From positions 62,001 to 126,000 of the forward strand of contig NZ_JADFBX010000013.1 in the NCBI RefSeq assembly GCF_015223055.1: a DNA stretch of 64,000 nt. The letters are read 5' to 3'. Below the pieces are notes generated by a model. It was not told the DNA's origin, did no database searches, and saw only the letters and a program-made list of their open reading frames with translations. A program made the translations under genes and the position numbers. The DNA is from Pedobacter sp. MC2016-24. Its GTDB lineage: Bacteria; Bacteroidota; Bacteroidia; Sphingobacteriales; Sphingobacteriaceae. Shown piece after piece: positions 8,742-18,048 of the stretch (positions are counted from its first letter, which is position 1; every line of letters begins with the position of its first letter).

Positions 8742-9257
8742 ATGAACCCATACGTAGACATTATCCTCCGAAGCCTTGCTGTTTATGTTTTTATGCTGGT
8801 AGCCATCAGGCTAACCGGTAAAAAAGAACTTTCGCAATTGAACACGACCGATGTGGTCTTGATTTTACTGATCAGTAATGCGGTTCAAAATGCAATGGTT
8901 GGTACGGATACCAGTTTGCAGGGCGGATTGGTTGCTGCAGGCGTGTTGTTCCTGCTCAATTACATCCTGAAGAAGCTGATGTTTAAAAACAAAAAGCTCA
9001 GAGACCTGATCTCTGAGCATCCTGAAATATTAATCCGGAATGGAAAACTCAATTTTGATAAACTCGGCAAGCTGGACATCACCAACGAAGAGCTGGAAGA
9101 AGCCATGCGCGAACATGGTGTAGACAATTATAAAGATGTCAAGCTGGCCATTATGGAAGTTGATGGGAACATCAGTATCATTACAGGCAATCAACAACTC
9201 AGGCAAAGCCAGTATAAGCGCAAAAGACAGCACAAAACACTGGGCGATCTTCCTTAG
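8742..9257 (+). CDS. DUF421 (YetF-like) membrane protein
   Basis: A 171-residue protein with three N-terminal membrane segments, including R-L-T-G-K-K-E-L-S-Q-L, the conserved hallmark of DUF421, and a soluble C-terminal domain ending in a basic tail. The function of the family is unknown; some members are linked to spore or stress membranes. ATG at 8742 is chosen because an upstream TTG extends the frame by only ten unconserved codons. It is transcribed away from the ccm genes and its stop is 4 bp from the convergent gene at 9262. Confidence 0.85.
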   Translation: MNPYVDIILRSLAVYVFMLVAIRLTGKKELSQLNTTDVVLILLISNAVQNAMVGTDTSLQGGLVAAGVLFLLNYILKKLMFKNKKLRDLISEHPEILIRNGKLNFDKLGKLDITNEELEEAMREHGVDNYKDVKLAIMEVDGNISIITGNQQLRQSQYKRKRQHKTLGDLP

Positions 9258-9261
9258 TTCT

Positions 9262-9687
9262 TTATGCAACCATGCCGCCGGCCGGCTGCTCAGGCGTCAG
9301 CACCACAACTTTAGGTTTCCGTACTGTAATCATCAGAAAAGCACCAGCCACAATCACATACCAGCCCCATTTGTATTTAACCATACCTGCGGCAAAGTTT
9401 ACAACCTTTTTGAAATGCAAAAAGCCAAATGAATCATGAGCTTTAAAGTATACGCCGGCCAGTGTAATGCCAACTAAAACAAGTCCGGCCCAGCCGGTAA
9501 ACTTAATGAATGAAGCCTTGCCCAGAAAAACACCAAGCAATCCGATCGCCACCAATACGTAAAAAGCAATGGCCAGACGCTGGTCCAGATCAAAATAATT
9601 CCAATTGCCCATAATTGGAACACGTACCAACGGACACATGCCGCCCAGCGCCATTAAAACTGCGCCAACAATCCCCTGTGTTCTCAT
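9262..9687 (-). CDS. Hypothetical four-helix membrane protein
   Basis: A 141-residue protein with four strongly hydrophobic segments (about 5-18, 36-54, 63-82, 106-124). The family is not recognised. It lies 7 bp downstream of gldC on the same strand and is probably cotranscribed with gldC and the helicase region. The C-terminus is soluble and rich in proline and glycine. No catalytic motif is visible. Confidence 0.75.
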   Translation of the reverse strand: MRTQGIVGAVLMALGGMCPLVRVPIMGNWNYFDLDQRLAIAFYVLVAIGLLGVFLGKASFIKFTGWAGLVLVGITLAGVYFKAHDSFGFLHFKKVVNFAAGMVKYKWGWYVIVAGAFLMITVRKPKVVVLTPEQPAGGMVA

Positions 9688-9694
9688 TTTCCGG

Positions 9695-10030
9695 TTATCC
9701 TTTGGTATTTATACCCATTTTATCAGCAAAATGTGCACAGTAATCGCGCAAATCTTCGATAATTAAAGTCTCACCCGTTGCCTTCAGGAAACTATCTCCC
9801 ATGGTTTGCAAAGTTTCATAAAAGAACCTTTTCATTTCATCAACAGGCATATCTTTGGTCCATAGGTCGATACGCATGGAATTTTTATAATTGTGGTCCC
9901 AAAGGGCCAGCATCATCGATTTTACAGGTACCTTTTCTTTATTTTCTGCGTCTGTAGATTCCCAAAGGATATTTTCCGGCACATTGTGATCATCCAGTTC
10001 AACGGTGATCTTAATTTCTGCTTGCTTCAT
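9695..10030 (-). CDS. gldC: Gliding motility protein GldC
   Basis: Small cytoplasmic protein of 111 residues, known from Flavobacterium johnsoniae as an accessory factor for gliding; it is conserved also in non-gliding Bacteroidota and its biochemical role is not known. Recognition is from the overall sequence: opening K-I-T-V-E-L-D-D-H-N-V-P, central M-L-A-L-W-D and the end D-Y-C-A-H-F-A-D-K-M-G. It is 2 bp from the upstream small membrane gene. Confidence 0.85.
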   Translation of the reverse strand: MKQAEIKITVELDDHNVPENILWESTDAENKEKVPVKSMMLALWDHNYKNSMRIDLWTKDMPVDEMKRFFYETLQTMGDSFLKATGETLIIEDLRDYCAHFADKMGINTKG

Positions 10031-10032
10031 TA

Positions 10033-10308
10033 CTATAATAAACTAACTTTTAAAATAAACATTAAAATGATGGTGATGAGGATCATCATCCCTTCTACAA
10101 TCCACAATTTCTTGAGATCAGGGATAAACTTCCTGAAAATCAGGTCTGACACAAAACCAACTACCGCTATCAAAATACAAAACCCGACCATAAATCCGGT
10201 CATATTTACATGTTGTGGCTGTTGTGGTTCAGGCTTAACCAGCAACAGCACCGCTGCAACAAGGCAGGTGGCCGAAGTCAGGTTAAGGGGGGTTAATTTT
10301 GCTTTCAA
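10033..10308 (-). CDS. Hypothetical small membrane protein
   Basis: About 91 residues with two or three hydrophobic segments separated by a proline/glutamine-rich stretch (E-P-Q-Q-P-Q-H). The family is not recognised. The start is uncertain: TTG at 10308 keeps the gene clear of the helicase stop at 10325, whereas ATG at 10404 would overlap the helicase by 80 bp and add a low-complexity leucine-rich start. Position between the helicase and gldC suggests an operon. Confidence 0.55.
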   Translation of the reverse strand: MKAKLTPLNLTSATCLVAAVLLLVKPEPQQPQHVNMTGFMVGFCILIAVVGFVSDLIFRKFIPDLKKLWIVEGMMILITIILMFILKVSLL

Positions 10309-10324
10309 TGGGGTACCGGTATCA

Positions 10325-11647
10325 TTACTTTTTAAACTTCCTTCTTTTCCATGCCGGTTCTTTAGCCGGTTTCTTCCTGGCAGCAGCAGCAATCGCAGCA
10401 GCATGTTTTTTCTCGTGGAAAGCGCCTTTAAAATCAGGATCTTCCTTACGCTTCTGATCGTCTATTGCACGTGCAATGGCTTGTTTTTCTTCGTAAGGGG
10501 TTTCTTCCACAAAAACTTCTGCCGGCAAAGGTAAAACAGGAATCGTTTGACGGATTAGTTTTTCTATCTTTTTTAAGTAATATTTTTCTGCTTCGGTGTA
10601 AAAGGTAAGTGCATCACCCTTGGCATATGCCCTACCGGTACGGCCAATGCGGTGAACATAATCTTCAATAATAATCGGCACATCAAAATTGATCACATGG
10701 CTCACTTCGCTCACATCAATTCCTCTGGATGCCACATCGGTAGCCACCAGAACCCTGATGTTTCCTTCTTTAAACGCATTGATGGAATTGATCCGGGTAT
10801 TCTGACCTTTATTGGCATGGATTACCCTTACAGCTTCCTCTCCAAAACGTCTCACAATAAAACTGTGGATGTTATCGGCTACTGTTTTAGTTTTACAGAA
10901 AATGATCAGGCGCTTAAACTCTTCATCATTTTTCAGCAAATGCTGCAACAGGTTAATTTTAGTTTTGAAATTGGGCACCTCATACAATACCTGTGTAACG
11001 GTTGCCGCTGGTGTAGCTTGCTCCCCTACCTCAATGATTGTTGGATTCTTTAAAAAATCGCCTGCTATTTTCTGTACCAGGTCGCTCATGGTAGCCGAGA
11101 ACAACAAGTTCTGTCTTCTGCGGGGTACAATTTCCAAAATCCGGTGTATGGAGCCTATAAAGCCCATATCCATCATTTTATCTGCCTCATCAAGTACCAG
11201 GAACTTCAGGTATTGTGTATTGATGTGTCCGGCCAGGTAAATGTCCAGGAAACGTCCGGGGGTTGCAATAATAATATCTACACCCGCTTTAATTTGTTCA
11301 ATTTGTGTTTTAGGGCCAATGCCGCCAAAAACCACAACCGACCTGAGGTCGGTATAGGTAGAAAACATTTTCACATGCTCAGCGATCTGCATGGCCAGTT
11401 CTCTTGTTGGCGCCAGGATCAATGCCCGGGCCGAATCGCCCTGCGCATATTTTAACTGCATTAAAATCGGCAACACATAAGCAGCGGTCTTTCCTGTTCC
11501 GGTCTCAGCGATACCAAAAATGTCCTGTCCCGATAACACCGGAGCAATTGCTTTCTCTTGTATCGGAGTAGCCTCGGTAAATCCGGCATCAGCTACAGCG
11601 TTTAAAATCTGCCTGTTTAATTTAAAATCCTCGAAATTCTTGGCCAT
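10325..11647 (-). CDS. DEAD-box ATP-dependent RNA helicase, RhlE-like
   Basis: Unwinds RNA duplexes with ATP in ribosome assembly or RNA decay. In order it shows the Q motif (T-P-I-Q), Walker A A-E-T-G-T-G-K-T, motif II D-E-A-D, motif III S-A-T and the C-terminal H-R-I-G-R-T-G-R-A. The 440-residue core ends in a lysine/arginine-rich tail typical of the RhlE group. A TAATTTTG box lies 5 bp upstream of the ATG. Confidence 0.92.
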   Translation of the reverse strand: MAKNFEDFKLNRQILNAVADAGFTEATPIQEKAIAPVLSGQDIFGIAETGTGKTAAYVLPILMQLKYAQGDSARALILAPTRELAMQIAEHVKMFSTYTDLRSVVVFGGIGPKTQIEQIKAGVDIIIATPGRFLDIYLAGHINTQYLKFLVLDEADKMMDMGFIGSIHRILEIVPRRRQNLLFSATMSDLVQKIAGDFLKNPTIIEVGEQATPAATVTQVLYEVPNFKTKINLLQHLLKNDEEFKRLIIFCKTKTVADNIHSFIVRRFGEEAVRVIHANKGQNTRINSINAFKEGNIRVLVATDVASRGIDVSEVSHVINFDVPIIIEDYVHRIGRTGRAYAKGDALTFYTEAEKYYLKKIEKLIRQTIPVLPLPAEVFVEETPYEEKQAIARAIDDQKRKEDPDFKGAFHEKKHAAAIAAAARKKPAKEPAWKRRKFKK

Positions 11648-11651
11648 TTTA

Positions 11652-11659
11652 CAAAATTA
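11652..11659 (-). promoter_or_regulatory. TAnnTTTG box directly upstream of the DEAD-box gene
   Basis: Reads TAATTTTG on the minus strand and ends about 5 bp before the start codon. If it works as a -7 element the transcript would start at or inside the start codon. No -33 TTG was found. Confidence 0.3.
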
Positions 11660-11721
11660 GGCAAAATTTTCTTAGCGGCCGTACTATTTAACTTCGGCAG
11701 GGCTTACATTTTCCTGATGCT

Positions 11722-11755
11722 TTGCGCCAATTGGTACATAAAACCCTTACTTTTG
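11722..11755 (+). promoter_or_regulatory. Putative Bacteroidota promoter of the M1 peptidase
   Basis: TTG at 11722-11724, a 23-bp spacer and TACTTTTG at 11748-11755 fit the TTG/TAnnTTTG pattern known from Flavobacterium and Bacteroides. The expected start point leaves a leader of about 14 bases before the ATG at 11776. Confidence 0.55.
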
Positions 11756-11775
11756 GATAGATCAAAAGGAACGAA

Positions 11776-13653
11776 ATGCAAAAATACAGCCTCCTATTAT
11801 TGGCCATGGTGATGCTACAGCTCAGCACCAAAGCCCAGGATTTATATCTGCCAAGAAACATCAAAAAGGCCTATCAAAATGGCACCAGATCAATGGATGG
11901 TAAACCAGGAAAAAACTACTGGCAGAACAAAGCAACCTTTGACATGATGCTTTCTGTTAGCCCGGAGACCAAAACGGTAACCGGAACCGAAACCATCGCT
12001 TATACCAATAACAGTCCGGATACACTATACCAGGTAACCATCAGGTTTGTCAACAACATTCACAAACCGCAATCTCCCCGGGCTGGATATGTCAGTCAGG
12101 ACTTCCTGACCTCGGGATTGAACATCAGTGCATTTGCGGTTGATGGTAAGAAATACGCTGTAGACAGTAAAAACTGGGGCACCGTTGCCGATGTAGCACT
12201 TAAGAATCCCATTTACCCCGGGCAGACCAGCAAATTCGATATCGCCTGGACCTACCCGCTTTCTAAACAAAGTGGAAGAGAGGGACAACTGGACAGCAGT
12301 ACATTTTTTGTGGCTTATGCTTTTCCAAGAATTTCCGTGTACGACGATTACAACAAATGGGACAAAATACCGCATGCAGACCGCAATGAGTTTTACAACG
12401 ATTTTAACGACTATAACTTTACGGTAAAAGCACCCAAAAATTATGTGGTATGGGCCACGGGCGATTTACTTAATCCGGAGGAAGTACTGCAAGCCAAATT
12501 TGCCGATCGACTGAAAAAATCCCAGACCAGCGACCAGGTCAGCAACATCGCTTCTGCACAGGAAATGGCGAAGCATGAAGTCACCCAACAAAATGAATGG
12601 AACAGCTGGAAATTTACAGTGAAACACATCACAGACGTTACTTTTTGTTTAAGTGATCACTACGTATGGGATGCGGGCAGTGTGGTTGTAGATACCAAAA
12701 CCGGAAGAAGGGCCAGTACCCAGTCTGCATACCATGTAAAAGCGAAGGATTTTCCACATGCCGTAAGCTGGACCAACCAGGCCCTGGCCTGGTTCTCTGC
12801 AAACTGGCCGGGCGTACCCTATCCTTTTGCTAAAATGACTGCAGTACAAGGTTTTGCCGATATGGAATACCCCATGATGGTAAATGATGCCAGTACGGAT
12901 GACCTGGAATTCTCACAATTTGTCCTCAACCATGAAATTGCACATACTTATTTCCCCTTTTATATGGGTACCAACGAAACACGCTATGCACATATGGATG
13001 AAGGCTGGGCCACCACGCTGGAATACCTGATTGCCATCGACCAGCTGGGCAAGGAAAAGGCCGATGAGAATTATAAAAACTTCCGGGTTAAAAAGTGGAT
13101 CAATGACAATGCTACGGAACAGGACCAGCCAATCATCTCTTTATCAACCCAGGTTTCGGGTGTAGGTTACGGCAACAATGCCTATGTGAAACCCTCACTG
13201 GCTTACCTGGCTTTAAAGGACATGCTGGGCGATGCATCCTTCAAAAAATGTTTACTGGCCTATATGGATCGCTGGAACGGCAAACATCCCATTCCATGGG
13301 ATTTCTTTTACAGCATCAATGACATTTCGGGAGAAAACCTGAACTGGTACTGGAACAACTGGTTCTTCAGCAACAATTACATTGATCTGCGTATAGATAA
13401 AGTAACCAAAAAAGGAACTGAGTTTAAACTTGACCTGAAAAACACAGGTGGTTTTGCCATTCCATTTGATGTGATCATCACCTTTGCCGATGGTAAAAAA
13501 CAGATGATCCACCAAACACCATCCGTCTGGAAAGCAGATCAGAAAGCCGTAAATATCTCCTTTAAAGCCGCACAAACGGTATCAGAAATCCGCATAGACG
13601 GGGGCATATTTATGGATGCCAACCCAACAGACAACACTTGGAAAAGTAATTGA
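11776..13653 (+). CDS. M1 family zinc aminopeptidase-like metallopeptidase
   Basis: Secreted or periplasmic zinc peptidase of 625 residues. A signal peptide spans about residues 1-20 (ending T-K-A-Q). Zinc-site residues are H386-E-I-A-H390 with the third ligand E409, an exact HExxH-x18-E arrangement. G-F-A-D-M-E-Y upstream stands where the substrate-binding GAMEN-like motif is expected. The C-terminus is a beta-sandwich-like domain. It probably trims peptides outside the cytoplasm; substrate preference is unknown. Confidence 0.92.
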   Translation: MQKYSLLLLAMVMLQLSTKAQDLYLPRNIKKAYQNGTRSMDGKPGKNYWQNKATFDMMLSVSPETKTVTGTETIAYTNNSPDTLYQVTIRFVNNIHKPQSPRAGYVSQDFLTSGLNISAFAVDGKKYAVDSKNWGTVADVALKNPIYPGQTSKFDIAWTYPLSKQSGREGQLDSSTFFVAYAFPRISVYDDYNKWDKIPHADRNEFYNDFNDYNFTVKAPKNYVVWATGDLLNPEEVLQAKFADRLKKSQTSDQVSNIASAQEMAKHEVTQQNEWNSWKFTVKHITDVTFCLSDHYVWDAGSVVVDTKTGRRASTQSAYHVKAKDFPHAVSWTNQALAWFSANWPGVPYPFAKMTAVQGFADMEYPMMVNDASTDDLEFSQFVLNHEIAHTYFPFYMGTNETRYAHMDEGWATTLEYLIAIDQLGKEKADENYKNFRVKKWINDNATEQDQPIISLSTQVSGVGYGNNAYVKPSLAYLALKDMLGDASFKKCLLAYMDRWNGKHPIPWDFFYSINDISGENLNWYWNNWFFSNNYIDLRIDKVTKKGTEFKLDLKNTGGFAIPFDVIITFADGKKQMIHQTPSVWKADQKAVNISFKAAQTVSEIRIDGGIFMDANPTDNTWKSN

Positions 13654-13679
13654 CATTTTTTTTATTTAAGTTTGCCTTC

Positions 13680-15014
13680 ATGAACTCTATTCTGATAAAA
13701 GGGGCCTCTATAGTAAACGAAGGCCAGATATTTGTAGCCGACGTACTCATCAAAGACGGATTTATTGAAAAGATTGCAGCAAATATTGAAGCTGGCAGTG
13801 CACAGGAAATCGATGCTGAAGGTTTACACCTGTTTCCGGGAATGATTGATGACCAGGTCCATTTCAGAGAACCTGGCCTAACCCATAAAGCAGATATCTT
13901 TACCGAAAGCATGGCCGCGGTAGCTGGTGGCATTACCTCTTTTATGGAAATGCCCAATACGGTTCCAAACACTTTAACACAGGAGTTGCTGGCCGACAAA
14001 TATGCCATTGCCTCAGAAATGTCGCTGGCCAATTATTCGTTTTTCATGGGCGCTTCCAACAACAACCTGGAAGAAGTACTCAAAACAGATCCTAAAAATG
14101 TTTGTGGCATTAAGGTTTTTATGGGTTCATCGACAGGAAACATGCTGGTTGACAATGAAAAGGTACTTGAAGACATTTTCAAACAGGCACCCATGCTGGT
14201 GGCTACGCATTGTGAGGACGAGGCAACCATACGTCATAACCTGGCAATTTACAAAGAGAAATACGGCGATAATCTGACCATTGACATGCATCCCCTGATC
14301 CGCAGCGCCGAGGCCTGTTACAAATCCTCTGCTTTAGCTGTTGAACTTGCCAAAAGATACCAGACCCGCCTGCACATCCTGCACATTTCAACTGCAAAAG
14401 AAGTGGGCTTATTTGACAATACCACTCCGCTGGCAGATAAAAAAATCACTGCAGAAGCTTGTGTACATCATTTGTGGTTTAATGATCAGGATTATGCAAC
14501 CAAAGGAAACTGGATCAAATGGAATCCGGCAGTAAAAACAGCAGCAGATGGCGCCGGTGTGCTGAAAGGATTATTGGACGGGCATATCGACGTGATTGCT
14601 ACCGACCATGCGCCACATACCATCGAAGAAAAAGAACAGCCTTACAGCAGTGCACCCTCTGGTGGTCCCCTGGTACAGCATGCTTTACCGGCATTATTTG
14701 AAATGTATCATCAGCAAAAAATATCATTAACCCAGATTGCTGAAAAGACAGCGCACAATGTGGCCGTTTGTTTCAACATAGATAAAAGAGGTTTCATCAG
14801 AGAAGGTTACTGGGCAGACCTGGTATTGGTGAACCTGAATGATCCATTCAAAGTAACCCGTGCCAATGTACTGTATAAATGCGGCTGGTCGCCTTTCGAG
14901 GGACAAACCTTCCAGGCCGAAGTAACCCACACCATTGTTTCCGGTAACCTGGCTTATCAGAAGGGCAGATTTACCACGCAGGAAACCGGAAAAAGATTAG
15001 CTTTTAACCGATAG
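13680..15014 (+). CDS. pyrC: Dihydroorotase
   Basis: Third step of pyrimidine synthesis: cyclisation of carbamoyl-aspartate to dihydroorotate. The 444-residue protein has F-R-E-P-G-L-T-H near residues 62-69, the E-M-P-N-T strand end, the H-I-L-H-I-S strand and T-D-H-A-P-H with D309. The usual HxH metal pair reads Q59-V-H61, so one zinc ligand is replaced. ATG at 13680 is chosen because the upstream in-frame TTG adds only a poorly conserved stretch overlapping the M1 peptidase stop. A TAAGTTTG box ends 6 bp before the ATG. The next gene starts one base after its stop. Confidence 0.92.
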   Translation: MNSILIKGASIVNEGQIFVADVLIKDGFIEKIAANIEAGSAQEIDAEGLHLFPGMIDDQVHFREPGLTHKADIFTESMAAVAGGITSFMEMPNTVPNTLTQELLADKYAIASEMSLANYSFFMGASNNNLEEVLKTDPKNVCGIKVFMGSSTGNMLVDNEKVLEDIFKQAPMLVATHCEDEATIRHNLAIYKEKYGDNLTIDMHPLIRSAEACYKSSALAVELAKRYQTRLHILHISTAKEVGLFDNTTPLADKKITAEACVHHLWFNDQDYATKGNWIKWNPAVKTAADGAGVLKGLLDGHIDVIATDHAPHTIEEKEQPYSSAPSGGPLVQHALPALFEMYHQQKISLTQIAEKTAHNVAVCFNIDKRGFIREGYWADLVLVNLNDPFKVTRANVLYKCGWSPFEGQTFQAEVTHTIVSGNLAYQKGRFTTQETGKRLAFNR

Positions 15015-16082
15015 ATGAACGCGGCTTACAAACCTTCGGTTAAACGGTTTTCCTTATTGCTGGGCATTACCATCCTGGTTTATCTTTTTGGGATGGACAG
15101 CAAACGTGTGGAGCACTTCTACTCCGAAGGTTTTTACAGCATCAGTTCCGTTATCCAACGGGCCATTAGTGGAATCGTCCCTTCCCCCATTGGTGATTTG
15201 CTGTACATCCTCCTGGTTTTTTATATATTAAGGCGCATTTATTTGTTTTTCCGGAAGCTAAAAAGCCGGAAATTAAAAAAAACAGACTGTTTGGTGATAC
15301 CGCTGCAGGTGCTGAATTTGCTGTTGCTTTTGTACCTGACATTTAAAATATTATGGGGCTTGAACTATTCCCGCATTCCCATTGCCCGGCAACTGGGGAT
15401 TCAAAATGAAAAATACAACACGCCAGAACTGGTATTGTTAGGCCAATATTTCGTCAGACAGGTTAACGCACTGCAAAACCTGCAAAGAGCAGATTACAAC
15501 ATTAACGACCTAAAAACAAATGCCAAAGCAGCTTACGACAAGCTGGCTAAAAAACAGGTGTTTTTTAAATACAGCAGTCCGAGTCTAAAACCGGTACTCA
15601 ACAGCTGGCTCATTACCCGATTGGGCACCGAAGGGTATTACAATCCTTTATCAGGCGAAGCCAATTTAAACATGCGCTTACCTGCCATTAATTTACCCTT
15701 TGTAACCTGTCATGAAATTGCCCACCAATTGGGTGTCGCCCGCGAAGATGAAGCCAACCTGGTCGGCTATTTGGTGGCCATAAATAGCGATGATCCGATA
15801 TTCCGGTATTCTGCCGCCTACGCGATGCTGAGAAGTATTTTATTCGAGATCCGGGTTAAATCACCCGATGATTTTGACCGGCTGTTTAAAACCATCAATC
15901 CGACCACGATCAAAGATTTTGAAACCGATAAGAAATTCTGGCAGGCGTATAACGGCAACATGTCGGAATATTTTGGTGCCATATTCGACCGCTTTTTAAA
16001 ACTGAACGACCAGCCTAAAGGAACAGATAGCTATCAGGATATTGTGATGTGGCTTTACAATATCCATAAAAAGGACATTTAA
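15015..16082 (+). CDS. DUF3810 membrane metallopeptidase-like protein
   Basis: A 355-residue protein with three N-terminal membrane segments (about 12-28, 50-75, 95-115) and a soluble C-terminal domain. H233-E-I-A-H-Q-L-G is a zinc HExxH motif, followed by E-D-E-A-N-L-V-G-Y, which can supply the third ligand. This matches DUF3810, a Bacteroidota family of unknown function that looks like a membrane-anchored zinc protease. ATG directly follows the pyrC stop, so translation is probably coupled. Confidence 0.85.
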   Translation: MNAAYKPSVKRFSLLLGITILVYLFGMDSKRVEHFYSEGFYSISSVIQRAISGIVPSPIGDLLYILLVFYILRRIYLFFRKLKSRKLKKTDCLVIPLQVLNLLLLLYLTFKILWGLNYSRIPIARQLGIQNEKYNTPELVLLGQYFVRQVNALQNLQRADYNINDLKTNAKAAYDKLAKKQVFFKYSSPSLKPVLNSWLITRLGTEGYYNPLSGEANLNMRLPAINLPFVTCHEIAHQLGVAREDEANLVGYLVAINSDDPIFRYSAAYAMLRSILFEIRVKSPDDFDRLFKTINPTTIKDFETDKKFWQAYNGNMSEYFGAIFDRFLKLNDQPKGTDSYQDIVMWLYNIHKKDI

Positions 16083-16138
16083 GCAAGAAAACCATTAAAA
16101 CATTACAACCTTAAAACAAAAAAACAGTTAAACATTCC

Positions 16139-16146
16139 TAAATTTG
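16139..16146 (+). promoter_or_regulatory. TAnnTTTG box upstream of hscA
   Basis: TAAATTTG ends 8 bp before the hscA ATG. It matches the -7 consensus, but no -33 TTG is present at 17-23 bp and the predicted start would fall almost on the ATG. Confidence 0.35.
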
Positions 16147-16153
16147 CCGCACT

Positions 16154-18010
16154 ATGGCAAAGATCTCTATAAACCTGGCGACAGGTTCACTGCAAAAAGA
16201 AGAAATCATCGTTGGGATTGATTTGGGTACAACCAACAGCCTGGTGGCATTCATCAACCCGGATAAAAACCCACAGGTTATCAATGATACCGGCAAAGGC
16301 CTTTTGGTACCCTCTGTTGTACACTTTAATGCGCAGGGCGATGCCCTTGTAGGTAATGAAGCCAAAGAATTCCTGATCACTGATCCGGAGAACACCATTT
16401 TTTCTGTAAAAAGATTACTCGGCCGTTCCTATAAGGATGTAGCCAATCATCAGGATACTTTCTCTTATAAAATCATTGACGATGAGAATGATTCACTGGT
16501 CAAGATTAAAGCAGGTGATAAATTTTATACACCGATAGAACTATCCGCTCAAATACTAAAAGAACTTAAAGCCAGGGCTGAACATGCACTAAAAACTCCG
16601 GTTAACCGTGCTGTAATTACCGTTCCGGCTTATTTTAACGACAGTCAGCGCCAGGCAACACGCGATGCTGGTCGCCTTGCCGGACTCGATGTACTCAGGA
16701 TTGTGAACGAACCTACAGCAGCAAGCCTGGCTTACGGCATAGGCCTGGATCCAACCCAGCGCAAAACCATTGCCGTATATGACCTGGGTGGCGGAACATT
16801 TGACGTTTCCATTCTGGACATCCAAAATGGCATTTTCGAAGTTTTATCTACCAATGGCAATACCTTTTTAGGTGGCGATGATTTTGACCGTGCCATTGTC
16901 CATTATTGGATAGAAAAAAACAATTTAGATACGGCTGAACTGAATGCCAATGGCGGATTGATGCAATCCTTAAGGTTAAAAGCCGAGGAAGCGAAAAAAG
17001 CATTGACAACCCAGAATCTTTTCAACGAAAAGTTAGGCGAGATCTGGTGTACTTTAGATAAGCAGACCTTTGAACAGTTGATTGCTTTTAAAGTAGCAGA
17101 GACCATACAGGCCTGCGAACGTGCATTAACCGACGCTAAAATCACGATAGAAGATATTGATGAGGTGGTATTGGTGGGTGGTTCAACCCGTACACCATAC
17201 GTTAAAAAACAGGTAGCAGAGTTTTTCCACAGGGAACCACACGATCAGATCAACCCGGATGAAGTTGTTGCCCTGGGTGCAGCCATCCAGGCTGATATCC
17301 TTGCTGGTAACCGGTCAGACATCCTGTTACTGGATGTCACCCCACTTTCTTTAGGCATTGAAACTATGGGCGGCCTGATGGATGTCATCATCCCAAGAAA
17401 TGCCAAAGTTCCGACCAAAGCGGGCAGACAGTATACCACTTCTGTTGACGGGCAGGTAAACATGAAAATTTCCGTTTATCAGGGTGAACGCGATCTGGTA
17501 CAGGAGAACCGTAAACTGGCAGAATTTGACTTGAAAGGCATTCCGGCAATGCCTGCAGGACTACCTAAAGTAGACATTAACTTTTTACTGAATGCCGATG
17601 GAATTTTAACTGTACAGGCCATTGAACTTCGTTCTGGTGTAAAACAGGAAGTGGACATTAAACCGAGTTATGGTTTAACTGACGATACGGTAGAAAAAAT
17701 GCTGATTGACAGCATCACGCACGCCAAAAGTGATGTGGCACAAAGGATGCTGATTGAAGCCAGAAGTGAAGGTGAACAATTGGTTTATACTGCAGAACGT
17801 TTTATAGATAAACATGCTGTTTACTTAAGCGAGCAGGAAATTTCAGACACCAAAATTTATATTGAAGCCCTAAAAGCCGCTTTGGCCAGTCAGGAAAAAG
17901 ATGACATCCTGAAAAAAGCAGATGAACTGAACGAATTTACCCGGCCATTCGCTGAACGCGTGATGGACATGGCCGTCTCCTCGGCGATGAAAGGAAAAAC
18001 AATTGAGTAA
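16154..18010 (+). CDS. hscA: Hsp70-family chaperone, HscA-like
   Basis: ATP-dependent chaperone, probably of the specialised HscA type that helps transfer Fe-S clusters from IscU. The 618 residues show I-D-L-G-T-T-N-S (phosphate 1), a V-P-A-Y-F-N-D segment and D-L-G-G-G-T-F-D-V (phosphate 2), then a substrate-binding domain and helical lid. An N-terminal extension of about 20 residues before the first ATPase strand and the short length fit HscA better than DnaK. No other isc gene is adjacent; iscX and fdx are about 15 kb away. A DnaK paralogue with another role is possible. Confidence 0.8.
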   Translation: MAKISINLATGSLQKEEIIVGIDLGTTNSLVAFINPDKNPQVINDTGKGLLVPSVVHFNAQGDALVGNEAKEFLITDPENTIFSVKRLLGRSYKDVANHQDTFSYKIIDDENDSLVKIKAGDKFYTPIELSAQILKELKARAEHALKTPVNRAVITVPAYFNDSQRQATRDAGRLAGLDVLRIVNEPTAASLAYGIGLDPTQRKTIAVYDLGGGTFDVSILDIQNGIFEVLSTNGNTFLGGDDFDRAIVHYWIEKNNLDTAELNANGGLMQSLRLKAEEAKKALTTQNLFNEKLGEIWCTLDKQTFEQLIAFKVAETIQACERALTDAKITIEDIDEVVLVGGSTRTPYVKKQVAEFFHREPHDQINPDEVVALGAAIQADILAGNRSDILLLDVTPLSLGIETMGGLMDVIIPRNAKVPTKAGRQYTTSVDGQVNMKISVYQGERDLVQENRKLAEFDLKGIPAMPAGLPKVDINFLLNADGILTVQAIELRSGVKQEVDIKPSYGLTDDTVEKMLIDSITHAKSDVAQRMLIEARSEGEQLVYTAERFIDKHAVYLSEQEISDTKIYIEALKAALASQEKDDILKKADELNEFTRPFAERVMDMAVSSAMKGKTIE

Positions 18011-18034
18011 AGTGGTTTAACCGTTTTACTTTTG
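18003..18034 (+). promoter_or_regulatory. Putative promoter of the phospholipase C-like gene
   Basis: TTG at 18003-18005, a 21-bp spacer and TACTTTTG at 18027-18034 match the Bacteroidota consensus well. It starts inside the last codons of hscA and overlaps the hscA terminator hairpin. The leader would be about 8 bases. Confidence 0.5.
18006..18033 (+). terminator. Probable terminator of hscA
   Basis: Arms 18006-18017 and 18019-18030 can pair over 10-12 bp with two G-U pairs, the inner bases forming the loop, followed by four T. It overlaps the hscA stop and the next promoter. Confidence 0.5.
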
Positions 18035-18048
18035 ATAGGTTTACAATA

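Noticed and set aside
12025-12375. Minus-strand frame of about 116 codons opposite the M1 peptidase
   Set aside because: It is antisense to a conserved metallopeptidase and has no independent support.
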